Of a stretch of DNA of 64,000 nt, positions 49,737-58,359 are shown piece after piece. The DNA is from RGIG6165 sp045545175. GTDB lineage: Bacteria > Bacillota > Clostridia > Oscillospirales > Feifaniaceae. Under the pieces are notes generated by a model. The model saw only the letters and a program-made list of their open reading frames with translations, did not search any database and was not told the origin of the DNA. Location of the stretch: NCBI GenBank assembly GCA_045545175.1, contig JAZQAK010000060.1:48885-112884 (forward strand), written 5' to 3'. Every line of letters begins with the position of its first letter. Position 1 is the first letter of the stretch. The position numbers were made by a program, and so were the translations under genes.

Positions 49737-50852
49737 ATGGCTAATGTAAAAAATCCGGCAAAAGAGTTTCTTGAGCAGTGTAAAGGAAAAACAACAATAA
49801 CTCAGAAAGAAATTATGGATTTTATCGAGCAGTCAAACAGTGATGTTGCGACTATCGAAAAAATTTATGATTCGCTCGATGCGGCAGGTATAAAAATCGA
49901 GGGTGACGATGAACTTCCTGACGTTGCAAGTCTTGATATTGAAACGCTTGATATTGATACAAGCGAGGCTGAAAGTATCGAGAATATTGATGATATTGAT
50001 TCTGTACTTACAAACGAAGGTTACGCAATTGACGACCCTGTGCGTCTTTATTTGAAGGAAATAGGTAAAGTTAAACTTCTTTCACTTGAAGATGAAATTG
50101 AACTTGCCAAGAGAATGGCTGAAGGCGATATCGAAGCTAAAAAAGAACTCTCGGAAGCTAATTTAAGACTTGTTGTTTCTATTGCGAAAAGATACGTTGG
50201 CAGAGGTATGCTTTTCCTTGATTTGATTCAGGAGGGAAATCTCGGTCTTATCAAGGCTGTTGAAAAGTTTGATTATACAAAAGGTTATAAGTTCTCGACG
50301 TATGCTACGTGGTGGATAAGACAGGCTATAACAAGGGCGATTGCCGATCAGGCAAGAACTATTCGTATACCCGTTCATATGGTTGAAACAATTAATAAAG
50401 TTATGCGTGTTTCAAGACAGCTTTTGCAGGAACTTGGACACGAACCGTCTGCAGAAGAAATATCCAAAGAGATGAATATGCCTGTTGAGAAGGTACGTTC
50501 TATTATGAAAATAGCGCAGGAGCCGGTTTCTCTCGAAACGCCTATAGGTGAAGAAGAAGACAGTCATCTTAAAGATTTTATTCCCGATGACGATGCACCT
50601 GCACCGGTTGAAGCTGCGTCCTATTCGCTTCTTAAGGATGAACTTGGTAAAGTGCTCCAGACCTTGACACCCCGTGAAGAAAAGGTTCTTCGCTTAAGAT
50701 TCGGTCTTGAAGACGGAAGAACGAGAACGCTTGAAGAAGTGGGCGCTGAATTTAACGTAACGAGAGAACGTATTAGACAGATTGAAGCAAAGGCACTTCG
50801 CAAACTTCGCCATCCCAGCAGAAGCAGAAGACTCAGGGATTTTGTAGATTAA
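49737..50852 (+). CDS. sigA: Primary sigma factor SigA (RpoD)
   Basis: This 371 aa housekeeping sigma-70 factor has an acidic region 1.1 (about residues 1-95), region 1.2 with DDPVRLYLKEIGKVKLL, region 2 with GRGMLFLDLIQEGNLGLIKA and FSTYATWWIRQAI, region 3, and the region 4 helix-turn-helix with LEEVGAEFNVTRERIRQIE. The length matches Bacillus SigA (371 aa). It recognises the TTGACA/TATAAT promoters seen throughout this window. It is coupled to dnaG, and no promoter is evident in the four-base gap. Confidence 0.98.
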   Translation: MANVKNPAKEFLEQCKGKTTITQKEIMDFIEQSNSDVATIEKIYDSLDAAGIKIEGDDELPDVASLDIETLDIDTSEAESIENIDDIDSVLTNEGYAIDDPVRLYLKEIGKVKLLSLEDEIELAKRMAEGDIEAKKELSEANLRLVVSIAKRYVGRGMLFLDLIQEGNLGLIKAVEKFDYTKGYKFSTYATWWIRQAITRAIADQARTIRIPVHMVETINKVMRVSRQLLQELGHEPSAEEISKEMNMPVEKVRSIMKIAQEPVSLETPIGEEEDSHLKDFIPDDDAPAPVEAASYSLLKDELGKVLQTLTPREEKVLRLRFGLEDGRTRTLEEVGAEFNVTRERIRQIEAKALRKLRHPSRSRRLRDFVD

Positions 50853-50854
50853 TA

Positions 50855-50883
50855 TTGACAACGTAAATATTTTGTGTTATTTT
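50855..50883 (+). promoter_or_regulatory. Promoter of metK
   Basis: Perfect TTGACA (50855-50860), 17 bases, TATTTT (50878-50883). Predicted initiation near 50890 falls just before riboswitch helix P1. Confidence 0.65.
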
Positions 50884-50892
50884 ACTTAGGTA

Positions 50893-50988
50893 ATCATCAA
50901 GAGTGGCTGAGGTACCAGGACCTGCGAAGCCCGACAACCTGCAAATTTTGTAAGGTGCCAAATCCTGCGACGTGTGTCGGAAGATGAT
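50893..50988 (+). ncRNA. SAM-I (S-box) riboswitch
   Basis: The leader shows the S-box core: CAAGAGTGGCTGAGG, a P2/P3 region with GAAGCCCGACAACC, and closing helix P1 formed by ATCATC (50893-50898) and GATGAT (50983-50988). High SAM should stabilise P1 and allow the downstream terminator to form, shutting off metK. Confidence 0.95.
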
Positions 50989-51002
50989 GCTGTATCTATG
51001 AT

Positions 51003-51031
51003 AAAGCCTCGTCTTTGCGCGAGGCTTTTAT
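51003..51031 (+). terminator. Riboswitch-controlled terminator before metK
   Basis: A nine-base stem (51003-51011 with 51020-51028), eight-base loop and T run, between the riboswitch and the metK ribosome-binding site. Confidence 0.9.
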
Positions 51032-51049
51032 TATTAAGGAGATAGAAAA

Positions 51050-52189
51050 ATGAGAAGAGAACTTTTTACATCTGAATCTGTAACAGAAGGTCATCCGGAT
51101 AAAATTTGCGATAAAATTTCGGATGCGGTGCTTGATGCGATACTTGAAAATGATCCTTCTGCACGTGTTGCCTGTGAAACGGTAGTAACAACGGGAATGG
51201 TGCTTGTTATGGGTGAAATTTCAACAAGCACATATGTTGATATACCCGCAATAGCAAGAAAAACAATATGTGATATTGGTTATGACCGCCCCGAATATGG
51301 TTTTGACGGTAATTCATGTGCTGTTCTTACTTCTATTGATGAACAAAGCGGCGATATTGCAATGGGTGTAGACGTAGGCGGTGCAGGCGACCAGGGTATG
51401 ATGTTTGGTTATGCCTGCGATGAAACGGAAGAACTTATGCCTCTTCCGATATCACTTGCGCATAAACTTGCAAAAGAAATGACGAGACTCAGAAAAAACG
51501 GCACTTTGCCGTATCTGAGACCTGACGGAAAGACTCAGGTAACGGTAGAATACGAAGAGGGCAGACCTGTGAGAATAGATACTGTCGTTGTTTCGTCACA
51601 GCATTCGGACAGTGTTGATATGGAAACACTCAGAAACGATATTATTGAAAAAGTAATAAAAACAATATGTCCCAAAGAGTATATTGACGAGAATACGAAG
51701 TATTACATCAATCCCACGGGCAGATTCGTAATAGGCGGTCCTCAGGGAGACAGCGGTCTTACGGGCAGAAAGATAATTGTTGACACCTATGGCGGATACG
51801 GCCGTCATGGCGGCGGTGCTTTCTCGGGAAAAGACCCCACGAAGGTAGACAGAAGTGCTGCATACATGGCAAGATATATTGCTAAAAATATCGTTGCGGC
51901 AGGTATCGCACACAAATGTGAAGTGCAGCTTGCATATGCTATCGGTGTTGCGAAGCCTGTATCTGTACTCGTGAACACGTTTGGTACGTCGGATATTGAT
52001 TCACGTAAAATCGAAGATGCAGTTGAAAAACTGTTTGATCTTACACCGGCAGGAATAATAAATAAACTCGATTTGAAAAAACCTATCTACAGTAACCTTG
52101 CGGCGTACGGACATATGGGCAGAGAAGATATCGGTATTTCTTTTGAAAAGACCGATATGGCTGATGCACTTAAAGCAGAACTTCAATAA
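51050..52189 (+). CDS. metK: S-adenosylmethionine synthetase MetK
   Basis: MetK makes SAM from methionine and ATP. The ATP-binding EGHPDKICDKISDAVLD is at about residues 12-28, GAGDQG with the catalytic loop near 116-121, the GGPQGDSGLTGRK P-loop-like motif near 225, and GGGAFSGKDPTKVDRS near 250. The length of 379 aa is slightly under the typical 380-400. It is the only gene behind the SAM-I riboswitch, giving direct product feedback. A strong terminator follows, partly overlapping the next gene's ribosome-binding region. Confidence 0.97.
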   Translation: MRRELFTSESVTEGHPDKICDKISDAVLDAILENDPSARVACETVVTTGMVLVMGEISTSTYVDIPAIARKTICDIGYDRPEYGFDGNSCAVLTSIDEQSGDIAMGVDVGGAGDQGMMFGYACDETEELMPLPISLAHKLAKEMTRLRKNGTLPYLRPDGKTQVTVEYEEGRPVRIDTVVVSSQHSDSVDMETLRNDIIEKVIKTICPKEYIDENTKYYINPTGRFVIGGPQGDSGLTGRKIIVDTYGGYGRHGGGAFSGKDPTKVDRSAAYMARYIAKNIVAAGIAHKCEVQLAYAIGVAKPVSVLVNTFGTSDIDSRKIEDAVEKLFDLTPAGIINKLDLKKPIYSNLAAYGHMGREDIGISFEKTDMADALKAELQ

Positions 52190-52197
52190 CATAATTG

Positions 52198-52232
52198 AAA
52201 CCACCTCATATAATAGTGTGAGGTGGTTTTTG
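52198..52232 (+). terminator. Terminator after metK
   Basis: An 11-base stem (52198-52208 with 52219-52229) with a 10-base loop, followed by T residues. The right arm also supplies the GGTGG preceding the next gene, so termination and initiation there overlap. Confidence 0.85.
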
Positions 52233-52579
52233 TGTCTGAATTAATAATAGCATTTGCAGTAATCTTATTTTCGGCGCTTGGAATGGTATACATAATTTCA
52301 AAACTGTTTGACTCGATAACGTGGGGAAAAGAACTTTCAAACAGATTTACCATGATAATCCCTGTGTATTTCGGGACAGAAGACGTTGAAATTTTACTTA
52401 AAAAAGCAATTTCCGTAAGAGCGCAGAGTGAAGGTGATTTCACAATAATTGCGGTTGATTTTGATACTGATGATGAAACTAAGAAAATATGCAGAATAAT
52501 GGCCGAAAATAATGAAAACATTGCTTTTATGACACCTGAAGAACTGAAATTATATTTTGTTGAACTTGAGCAGAGGTAG
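52232..52579 (+). CDS. Small single-pass membrane protein of unknown function
   Basis: The 115 aa protein has one N-terminal transmembrane helix (about residues 2-22) and a soluble domain of alternating strands and helices (FTMIIPVYFG, then DFTIIAVDFDTDDETKKICRIM and PEELKLYFVE) that looks like a compact alpha/beta fold. I do not recognise a family. The GTG at 52232 has GGTGG upstream; a GTG at 52223 would also be in frame but lies in the terminator arm. It sits between metK and recD2, and the ribosome-binding site inside the metK terminator stem implies low or conditional expression. Confidence 0.6.
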   Translation: MSELIIAFAVILFSALGMVYIISKLFDSITWGKELSNRFTMIIPVYFGTEDVEILLKKAISVRAQSEGDFTIIAVDFDTDDETKKICRIMAENNENIAFMTPEELKLYFVELEQR

Positions 52580-52594
52580 ATATATAATATAACT

Positions 52595-54787
52595 ATGGAA
52601 AAATTAAACGGTCAGGTCAAAAAAATAATATATACGAATGAAGAGAATGCTTATACCGTTCTTCTGATTGCTTTGCCCGACGGGGATGAAATTGTCCTCG
52701 TCGGATATATACCTTTTGTCGGAATAGGTGAGAATCTGTCTGCTGAAGGTGAATATAAAAATCATAAACAGTACGGTAGGCAGTTTGTGGCAGAAAGCGT
52801 GACTTTTTCAGTTCCTCATGACAAAAAAGGGATTATTTCTTATCTCGGCGGTGGGATGTTTAAAGGCATAGCCATGAAAACAGCCGAGAAGATATATAAC
52901 AAATTCGGCAATGAAATTTTTGAAATTCTTGAAAATGATGCGGAGAAACTCTGCAGAATAGACGGTATAACAAAAAAACGTGCCGCAGAAATGGCACAGC
53001 GATATAAAAACACTTTCAGTATAAGAACCGTTATAAGTGAACTGTCAGCATACGGAATCACACCCTACAAAGCGGCAAAAGTATACAGAATTTTCGGATT
53101 GAATTCCATGGCGTTAATCAAGAAAAATCCTTACGTTTTGTGTGATGACAGAATAGGTGTTTCTTTTGAAGAAGCGGACAAGCTTGCTCGTCAGTTTGGA
53201 ATACCTGAAGACAGTGACTACAGGGTGGAAGCAGGTATCGAGTACGTTTTAAGACATAATCTTGGAAACGGACATACGTTTTTACCGTATGGAGCGCTGT
53301 GCTCTGTTGCAGCTGAAATGTTGTCTTCGGACGTGAATATCGTAAGTGAAATACTCGAAAAGATGAAGCTTAAAAATTTGCTCGTACAGAAAAAAATAGC
53401 CAATCTTGATGCGATTTATCTTGCGGAATACAGTAAGTGTGAAGAGTATATTGCAAAACGCCTCATAGAAATGTCACAGTTTTATGAAAATAATGATTAT
53501 TCCAAACTTGTTGATAAACTCGAAAAGAAGCAGAATATAAGTTATGCACCGCTTCAAAAGAGTGCGATAATAAAGGCTGCACAGAACAGAGTGTTTATAC
53601 TGACAGGCGGTCCCGGTACTGGAAAAACAACTGCACTCGTCGGTATGATTGAGCTTTTTGATTCACTCGGTATGACTTATGCATTGGCGGCACCTACGGG
53701 AAGAGCTGCCAAGAGGATGACGGATATAACGGGTGTTGAAGCAAAAACAATTCACAGATTGCTTGAAACTTCAAGAGGGAATGAAGGCCCTGCGGTATTT
53801 AACAGAAATCAGAAAAATCCTATCGAAGAAGAAGTTGTGATAGTAGATGAAGCATCTATGATTGATGTAAAACTATTTGAGGCACTTCTCAGGGCAATGA
53901 AAGCTGGCAGCCGCCTTATACTCGTGGGTGACGTTAATCAGTTGCCGCCCGTAGGGGCAGGTAACGTGCTTAGAGATATGATAAAAAGTGATATCTTTAC
54001 TACGGTAGCACTGACCGAGATATTCCGACAGGCTCAGGGAAGTCTTATCGTCGTAAACGCTCATGAAGTTAACAGCGGTAATTATCCTGAATGTGAAAGC
54101 ATAGAAAGTGACTTCTTTTTTGTTAAAAGACAGGACAAGGATGCTATCGCGGCAACGTGTCAGCAACTCGTTTGCAGAAACCTGCCTAAAAAGTTCGGGT
54201 ATGATCCGATAAAGGACATACAGATTATTACACCGTCTCACAAAGGCGAAACGGGTACGAATGAACTTAACAGAATACTGCAAAATACCATAAATCCGCC
54301 TGCCGCAGGAAAAAGTGAATACTTTTTTCTTGATAAGGTGTTTCGCGTCGGCGATAAAGTTATGCAGGTAAAAAATAATTATGACGCCGTATGGGTGAGA
54401 ACTGATACGGGCGAAGTTGGCGACGGTATATATAATGGTGATATAGGTATAATAATGGAAATAGACCTGATGAACAGGTTTATGAATGTTGATTTTGAAG
54501 GCAGAGTATGCGAAATTTCCTTTGATATGCTCACAGATCTTGAACTTGCTTATGCAATTACTGTACATAAGAGTCAGGGTAATGAATTCAAATGTGTCGT
54601 TATGCCTGTCTTTTTTGCAGGAAGACTTACTACGAGAAATCTGCTTTATACCGCTATCACAAGGGCACGTGAAACTATGGTTTTGGTAGGTATACCCGAG
54701 GCGGTCAGAGCAATGGTAGACAATAATAAAGAAACGAGACGTTTTACCGGGCTTAAATATATAATGACAGACAAAATGGGAATATAA
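52595..54787 (+). CDS. recD2: RecD2-family SF1 DNA helicase
   Basis: This 730 aa 5'-3' helicase is of the RecD2/YrrC type found in bacteria with AddAB instead of RecBCD. The N-terminal region has an OB-like fold and helix-hairpin-helix repeats (RIDGITKKRAAEM, then GITPYKAAKV and GVSFEEADKLA). The motor carries Walker A GGPGTGKTT near residue 344, VIVDEASMIDV (motif II), VGDVNQLPPVGAGNVL, and the C-terminal TVHKSQGNEF and LYTAITRA motifs. It acts in DNA repair and replication-fork processing. It overlaps nothing but leads into comF after one base. Confidence 0.93.
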   Translation: MEKLNGQVKKIIYTNEENAYTVLLIALPDGDEIVLVGYIPFVGIGENLSAEGEYKNHKQYGRQFVAESVTFSVPHDKKGIISYLGGGMFKGIAMKTAEKIYNKFGNEIFEILENDAEKLCRIDGITKKRAAEMAQRYKNTFSIRTVISELSAYGITPYKAAKVYRIFGLNSMALIKKNPYVLCDDRIGVSFEEADKLARQFGIPEDSDYRVEAGIEYVLRHNLGNGHTFLPYGALCSVAAEMLSSDVNIVSEILEKMKLKNLLVQKKIANLDAIYLAEYSKCEEYIAKRLIEMSQFYENNDYSKLVDKLEKKQNISYAPLQKSAIIKAAQNRVFILTGGPGTGKTTALVGMIELFDSLGMTYALAAPTGRAAKRMTDITGVEAKTIHRLLETSRGNEGPAVFNRNQKNPIEEEVVIVDEASMIDVKLFEALLRAMKAGSRLILVGDVNQLPPVGAGNVLRDMIKSDIFTTVALTEIFRQAQGSLIVVNAHEVNSGNYPECESIESDFFFVKRQDKDAIAATCQQLVCRNLPKKFGYDPIKDIQIITPSHKGETGTNELNRILQNTINPPAAGKSEYFFLDKVFRVGDKVMQVKNNYDAVWVRTDTGEVGDGIYNGDIGIIMEIDLMNRFMNVDFEGRVCEISFDMLTDLELAYAITVHKSQGNEFKCVVMPVFFAGRLTTRNLLYTAITRARETMVLVGIPEAVRAMVDNNKETRRFTGLKYIMTDKMGI

Positions 54788-54788
54788 T

Positions 54789-55460
54789 ATGAATGTGGTA
54801 TCTAAATTGATGTTTCCGCAAAGGTGTGCATTTTGCGGAGAGGTATCTGCAAGTGTCAGCGGTGTATGTGAAAAGTGTGAAAGTGAAATTCCAATCATAA
54901 ATACGCCGAAATGTAAAAGGTGCGGATGTGGTGAAGATAGGTGCAGTTGTACGCCTATAATCAACCATTATGACAGGATAATTGCCCCATTTTACTATGA
55001 CGGCATAGTAAAATCGATGATTACGCAAATCAAAAAACATTGTTCCGTGGAAAGCACACAGATGGCAGTTGCATTTATGGCGGAGGAGTGTCGAAGAAGT
55101 TATAAATTGGACTTTGATGTTGTTACGGCAGTGCCAACGGACAGAATCGGATTTATCAAGAGAGGGTATAACCCTGCGGAATACGTTGCAACTATGCTTG
55201 CGAAAGAACTTTCTCTTGCGTATAAACCGCTGCTTAAGAAACGTATCACTTTCTCGTCGCAGAAAAGCAGTGACCGTATACGAAGACTTGAAAATATCAG
55301 TGGTGCGTACTATGCAACCGAAGACGTCAGGGATAAGAACATACTTCTGGTAGATGACGTTAAAACTACGGGAGCTACACTCAATGAATGCAGCCGTATG
55401 CTTAAACTTGCAGGTGCGAGGAGAGTATACGTTTCGGTTGTATGTATTACAGGAAAGTAA
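54789..55460 (+). CDS. comF: ComF-family phosphoribosyltransferase-like protein
   Basis: This 223 aa protein has an N-terminal zinc ribbon (CAFC, CEKC, CKRC and further Cys, residues about 13-56) and a C-terminal phosphoribosyltransferase fold with the PRPP loop LLVDDVKTTGATLNE near residue 187. ComF proteins assist DNA uptake in competent bacteria and are linked to recombination. The adjacent recD2 fits a DNA-processing context, although no other competence genes are in the window. RNRL-type strand residues (GYNPAEYVATMLAKEL) are present. It begins one base after recD2. Confidence 0.9.
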   Translation: MNVVSKLMFPQRCAFCGEVSASVSGVCEKCESEIPIINTPKCKRCGCGEDRCSCTPIINHYDRIIAPFYYDGIVKSMITQIKKHCSVESTQMAVAFMAEECRRSYKLDFDVVTAVPTDRIGFIKRGYNPAEYVATMLAKELSLAYKPLLKKRITFSSQKSSDRIRRLENISGAYYATEDVRDKNILLVDDVKTTGATLNECSRMLKLAGARRVYVSVVCITGK

Positions 55461-55472
55461 TAATAAATTTTG

Positions 55473-55500
55473 TTGACTTTTGATGTTAATGAGATACAAT
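55473..55500 (+). promoter_or_regulatory. Promoter of the mreB-family gene
   Basis: TTGACT (55473-55478) and TACAAT (55495-55500) with a 16-base spacer, about 36 bases before the start codon. Confidence 0.6.
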
Positions 55501-55536
55501 ATTATTATAAATATATTTTAAAAGGACAGGTATGAT

Positions 55537-56559
55537 ATGAGTAACGAAATCGGAATTGACCTTGGCACAGCGAGTGTTCTTGTATATGTAAAAAATAAAG
55601 GTATTGTGCTGAAAGAACCTTCAGTCGTTGCAGTTGACAGAAATACTAACAGGGTGCTTGCCTGCGGAACTGAAGCCCAGAAAATGCTTGGTAGAACACC
55701 CGGCAATATCATTGCTATCAGACCGCTTCGTGACGGTGTTATCAATGACTACGAAATCACACAGAAAATGCTTAAGTACTTTTTGAAAAAAGTAACGGGC
55801 TTTATGCTTTTTAAACCCAAAGTAATGGTATGCGTACCCAGCGGTATTACGGAAGTTGAAGAAAGGGCAGTTATAGATGCCGCAAAACAAGCCGGCGCCA
55901 AGAGAACTTACCTTATTGAAGAACCGGTTGCTGCTGCAATAGGTGCAGGCCTTGAAATTAATAATCCCGTAGGTAATATGATAGTTGATATCGGTGGCGG
56001 AACTACTGACGTTGCAGTTATTTCGCTTGGTTATCCCGTTGTTTCTGCATCAATTAAAGTTGCCGGTGATAAGTTTGACGATGCTATTATTAAGTATTGC
56101 CGCAGAAAGTACAACGTGCTTATCGGTGACAGAACCGCCGAAAAGATTAAGATGGAAATTGGTTGTATCTATCCTCAGGAAGAAATCATTCAGGTTGAAG
56201 TCAAGGGCAGATGTCTTATGACGGGTCTTCCTAAAGTAATAACAATCAATTCGGATGAACTTACGGAAGCGTTTGAGGAATGTGCTACACAGGTTCTTGA
56301 AGCCGTACATTCGGTTCTTGAACGTACACCTCCTGAACTCATTGGTGATATTGCTCAGAACGGTATTGTTATGACAGGTGGCGGAAGTCTGCTTCGTGGT
56401 TTTGATCAGCTTATTGAGTTTAAAACGGGAATCAGGACATACGTTGCAGATGATGCTGTTTCATGTGTTGCCAAAGGTACCGGTAAGTGTCTTTCGAATA
56501 TGAATCTTATGCCTGACGGAACACTCAACCTTGCAAGAAACAAAGATTTTCAGAATTAA
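55537..56559 (+). CDS. mreB: MreB/Mbl-family actin-like cell-shape protein
   Basis: This 340 aa bacterial actin directs insertion of side-wall peptidoglycan. Phosphate-1 motif GIDLGTASV is at residues 5-13, phosphate-2 VDIGGGTTDVAVI near 149, and the adenosine motif GIVMTGGGSLLRG near 284. mreC and mreD are not adjacent, which points to an Mbl- or MreBH-like paralogue rather than the mreBCD operon copy, but the sequence alone does not separate these well. It has its own promoter and a bidirectional terminator against murC. Confidence 0.95.
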   Translation: MSNEIGIDLGTASVLVYVKNKGIVLKEPSVVAVDRNTNRVLACGTEAQKMLGRTPGNIIAIRPLRDGVINDYEITQKMLKYFLKKVTGFMLFKPKVMVCVPSGITEVEERAVIDAAKQAGAKRTYLIEEPVAAAIGAGLEINNPVGNMIVDIGGGTTDVAVISLGYPVVSASIKVAGDKFDDAIIKYCRRKYNVLIGDRTAEKIKMEIGCIYPQEEIIQVEVKGRCLMTGLPKVITINSDELTEAFEECATQVLEAVHSVLERTPPELIGDIAQNGIVMTGGGSLLRGFDQLIEFKTGIRTYVADDAVSCVAKGTGKCLSNMNLMPDGTLNLARNKDFQN

Positions 56560-56563
56560 ACAC

Positions 56564-56593
56564 AAAAAGGAGTCGTTATACGACTCCTTTTTG
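56564..56593. terminator. Bidirectional terminator between mreB and murC
   Basis: A 12-base perfect stem (56564-56575 with 56581-56592) flanked by A5 and T5 between two convergent genes. Confidence 0.93.
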
Positions 56594-57937
56594 TTATTTG
56601 ATAAGATCTGCTATTTTGTAAACGTCGCCTGCACCCATCGTGATAACCAAATCCTTTTCCTTTGCATTGCGGAGAATATGAAGTGCGGCATCTTCAAATG
56701 ATTTTGCATAAATTGCACCTTCAATTTTGTTTGATATATCCTGTGAATGAATTCCTACTTCATTTTTCTCGCGAGCAGAATATATGTCTACGAGTATCGG
56801 CTTGTCAGCAAGTGACAATGCAGAAACAAAATCGTCTAAAAGTGCAGCGGTTCTCGTATACGTGTGGGGTTGGAATATGCAGTAAAGTGTACCTTTACAT
56901 ATGGTTTTAGCAGCGGTAAGTGTTGCTTTTATCTCGCTGGGATGATGCGCATAGTCATCGATTATTGTGAAAGGTTTATCGGATACGATTTTCTCAAATC
57001 TTCTGTGCACACCGTTGAATTGCTCTGCAGCAGTTTTTATTGTTTCAAAATCAATATTATACGTTCTTGCGGCTGCTATTGCACACAGGGCGTTGTATAC
57101 GTTGTGTATACCGGGTACGGAAAGGGTAATGCCTCCTAATAATTTTCCGTTTTCGTATACTGAAAACGACGGATAACCGTCCGTATTTACGTTATCTGCG
57201 TAATAGTTGGCTGAACTGTCCTTAAGTGAAACGGTAATAGGAGTTCCTGCGTAACTGTTTTTAACGTCATTTGTGTATTTACAGTCAATGTTGAAAACAG
57301 CCTTTTCTGCCTGAGATACGTATTTGGAAAAAGATGATTTTATTGCATTGATATCTTTGAAATAATCGAGATGGTCTTCTTCAATGTTCAACACAATCGG
57401 AAGATCTGTCGGGAAGTGAAGGAAGGAATCAACGTATTCGCAGGACTCAAATACAACACATTTTTTACTTCCTGACACAAAATTGGATTTAATATCGGGA
57501 AGAGTACCGCCTATGAGAACAGTCGGATCTTTTTTTGACGCAAGAAGTATTAAAGCAAGTATTGACGTCGTGGTAGTTTTACCGTGAGTACCGCATACGC
57601 CGATTCGGTTGCTGTAATCATTTAAAAGAGAACCGAGAAAAACAGAGCGTTCAACGCAGTTTATTCCCAAAGCTCTTGCACGGGCAAGTTCAGGATTATC
57701 GTTATGGATGGCAGCCGTATATACAACAAGGTCATAATCACTGATATTATCGGCTGACTGTCCGTGAAAAACGGTAATACCGTTTGATATAAGTTTGGAT
57801 ACGTTTTCACCGACTGAATTGTCGGAACCTGTTACGTCATAACCGTTGTCGTGCATGATTTGAGCAAGAGAACTCATGCTCACGCCACCTATGCCGATAA
57901 AATGTATTTTGTTTATATTTTTAAAATCAATGTTCAT
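56594..57937 (-). CDS. murC: UDP-N-acetylmuramate:L-alanine ligase MurC
   Basis: MurC adds the first L-Ala of the stem peptide to UDP-MurNAc using ATP. The N-terminal nucleotide-binding IHFIGIGGVSMSSLA is at about residues 11-25, the Mur ligase P-loop GTHGKTTTT near 117, the EEDHLDYF metal-binding segment near 194, and DDYAHHPSEIKATL near 310. Length is 447 aa. The ATG at 57937 follows GAGG by seven bases; a GTG at 57943 is in frame. It lies far from the dcw cluster, with its own upstream region divergent from spoVG. Confidence 0.97.
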   Translation of the reverse strand: MNIDFKNINKIHFIGIGGVSMSSLAQIMHDNGYDVTGSDNSVGENVSKLISNGITVFHGQSADNISDYDLVVYTAAIHNDNPELARARALGINCVERSVFLGSLLNDYSNRIGVCGTHGKTTTTSILALILLASKKDPTVLIGGTLPDIKSNFVSGSKKCVVFESCEYVDSFLHFPTDLPIVLNIEEDHLDYFKDINAIKSSFSKYVSQAEKAVFNIDCKYTNDVKNSYAGTPITVSLKDSSANYYADNVNTDGYPSFSVYENGKLLGGITLSVPGIHNVYNALCAIAAARTYNIDFETIKTAAEQFNGVHRRFEKIVSDKPFTIIDDYAHHPSEIKATLTAAKTICKGTLYCIFQPHTYTRTAALLDDFVSALSLADKPILVDIYSAREKNEVGIHSQDISNKIEGAIYAKSFEDAALHILRNAKEKDLVITMGAGDVYKIADLIK

Positions 57938-57971
57938 ATTCACACCTCATTAGTTACATTATACTACCATA

Positions 57972-58000
57972 TTGCAATAATTAAAATAGTTAGTGATTAT
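57972..58000 (+). promoter_or_regulatory. Tentative promoter of spoVG
   Basis: TTGCAA (57972-57977) and GATTAT (57995-58000) with a 17-base spacer. In Bacillus spoVG is driven by SigH, and I see no clear SigH site here. A TATAAT pointing toward murC lies at 57963-57958, so both genes are probably controlled from this 110-base gap. Confidence 0.3.
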
Positions 58001-58049
58001 TTTTTTGCGCCGAGGGTAATAATATTTTTATCTATGAAAGGGTGATTTA

Positions 58050-58307
58050 ATGGAAATTACGGATATTAAAATCAGAAAAACATTTGATGAAGGACAAATC
58101 AAAGCAATAGTTTCAGTTACTTTTGATAATTCTCTTGCGGTACATGACATTAAAATCATAGAAGGAAACTCAAGAGTATTTGTTGCTACGCCGAGCAGAA
58201 AAAGTGCAGAGGGTGAGTACAGGGATATCGTACATCCTATAAATGCGGACTTCAGGGCTAATTTTGAAAAAAAGATACTTGACGAATATAATAGAATTAT
58301 TCAGTAA
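58050..58307 (+). CDS. spoVG: Septation and RNA-binding regulator SpoVG
   Basis: This 85 aa protein matches SpoVG throughout: MEITDIKIRK at the N-terminus, VSVTFDNSLAVHDIKIIEG, FVATPSRK, and IVHPINADFR with the basic-helical end. SpoVG is a small RNA/DNA-binding regulator first known for effects on septation and cortex formation at sporulation, and for pleiotropic gene control in other Firmicutes. It precedes the dipicolinate synthase operon by 52 bases. The two may share read-through, but a separate late promoter lies between them. Confidence 0.97.
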   Translation: MEITDIKIRKTFDEGQIKAIVSVTFDNSLAVHDIKIIEGNSRVFVATPSRKSAEGEYRDIVHPINADFRANFEKKILDEYNRIIQ

Positions 58308-58333
58308 CAATTGGAATTAAGACTCATAGAATA
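58307..58333 (+). promoter_or_regulatory. Candidate SigK promoter of dpaA-dpaB
   Basis: AC (58307-58308), 16 bases, then CATAGAATA (58325-58333) exactly fits the SigK form AC-N16-CATAnnnTA. Dipicolinate synthase genes are known SigK targets in Bacillus. The -35 overlaps the spoVG stop codon. Confidence 0.65.
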
Positions 58334-58359
58334 AAGCAGGATGATACAGGGAGGCATTT

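Noticed and set aside
53873..54964. A 363-codon open frame on the minus strand opposite recD2/comF
   Set aside because: It is antisense to two well-supported genes, has no ribosome-binding site, and its product has the odd composition of a shadow frame (rich in His, Tyr, Phe, Cys).
54753..55499. A 248-codon minus-strand frame opposite comF
   Set aside because: Same reasons: it is fully covered by comF and the end of recD2, and has no recognisable protein features.
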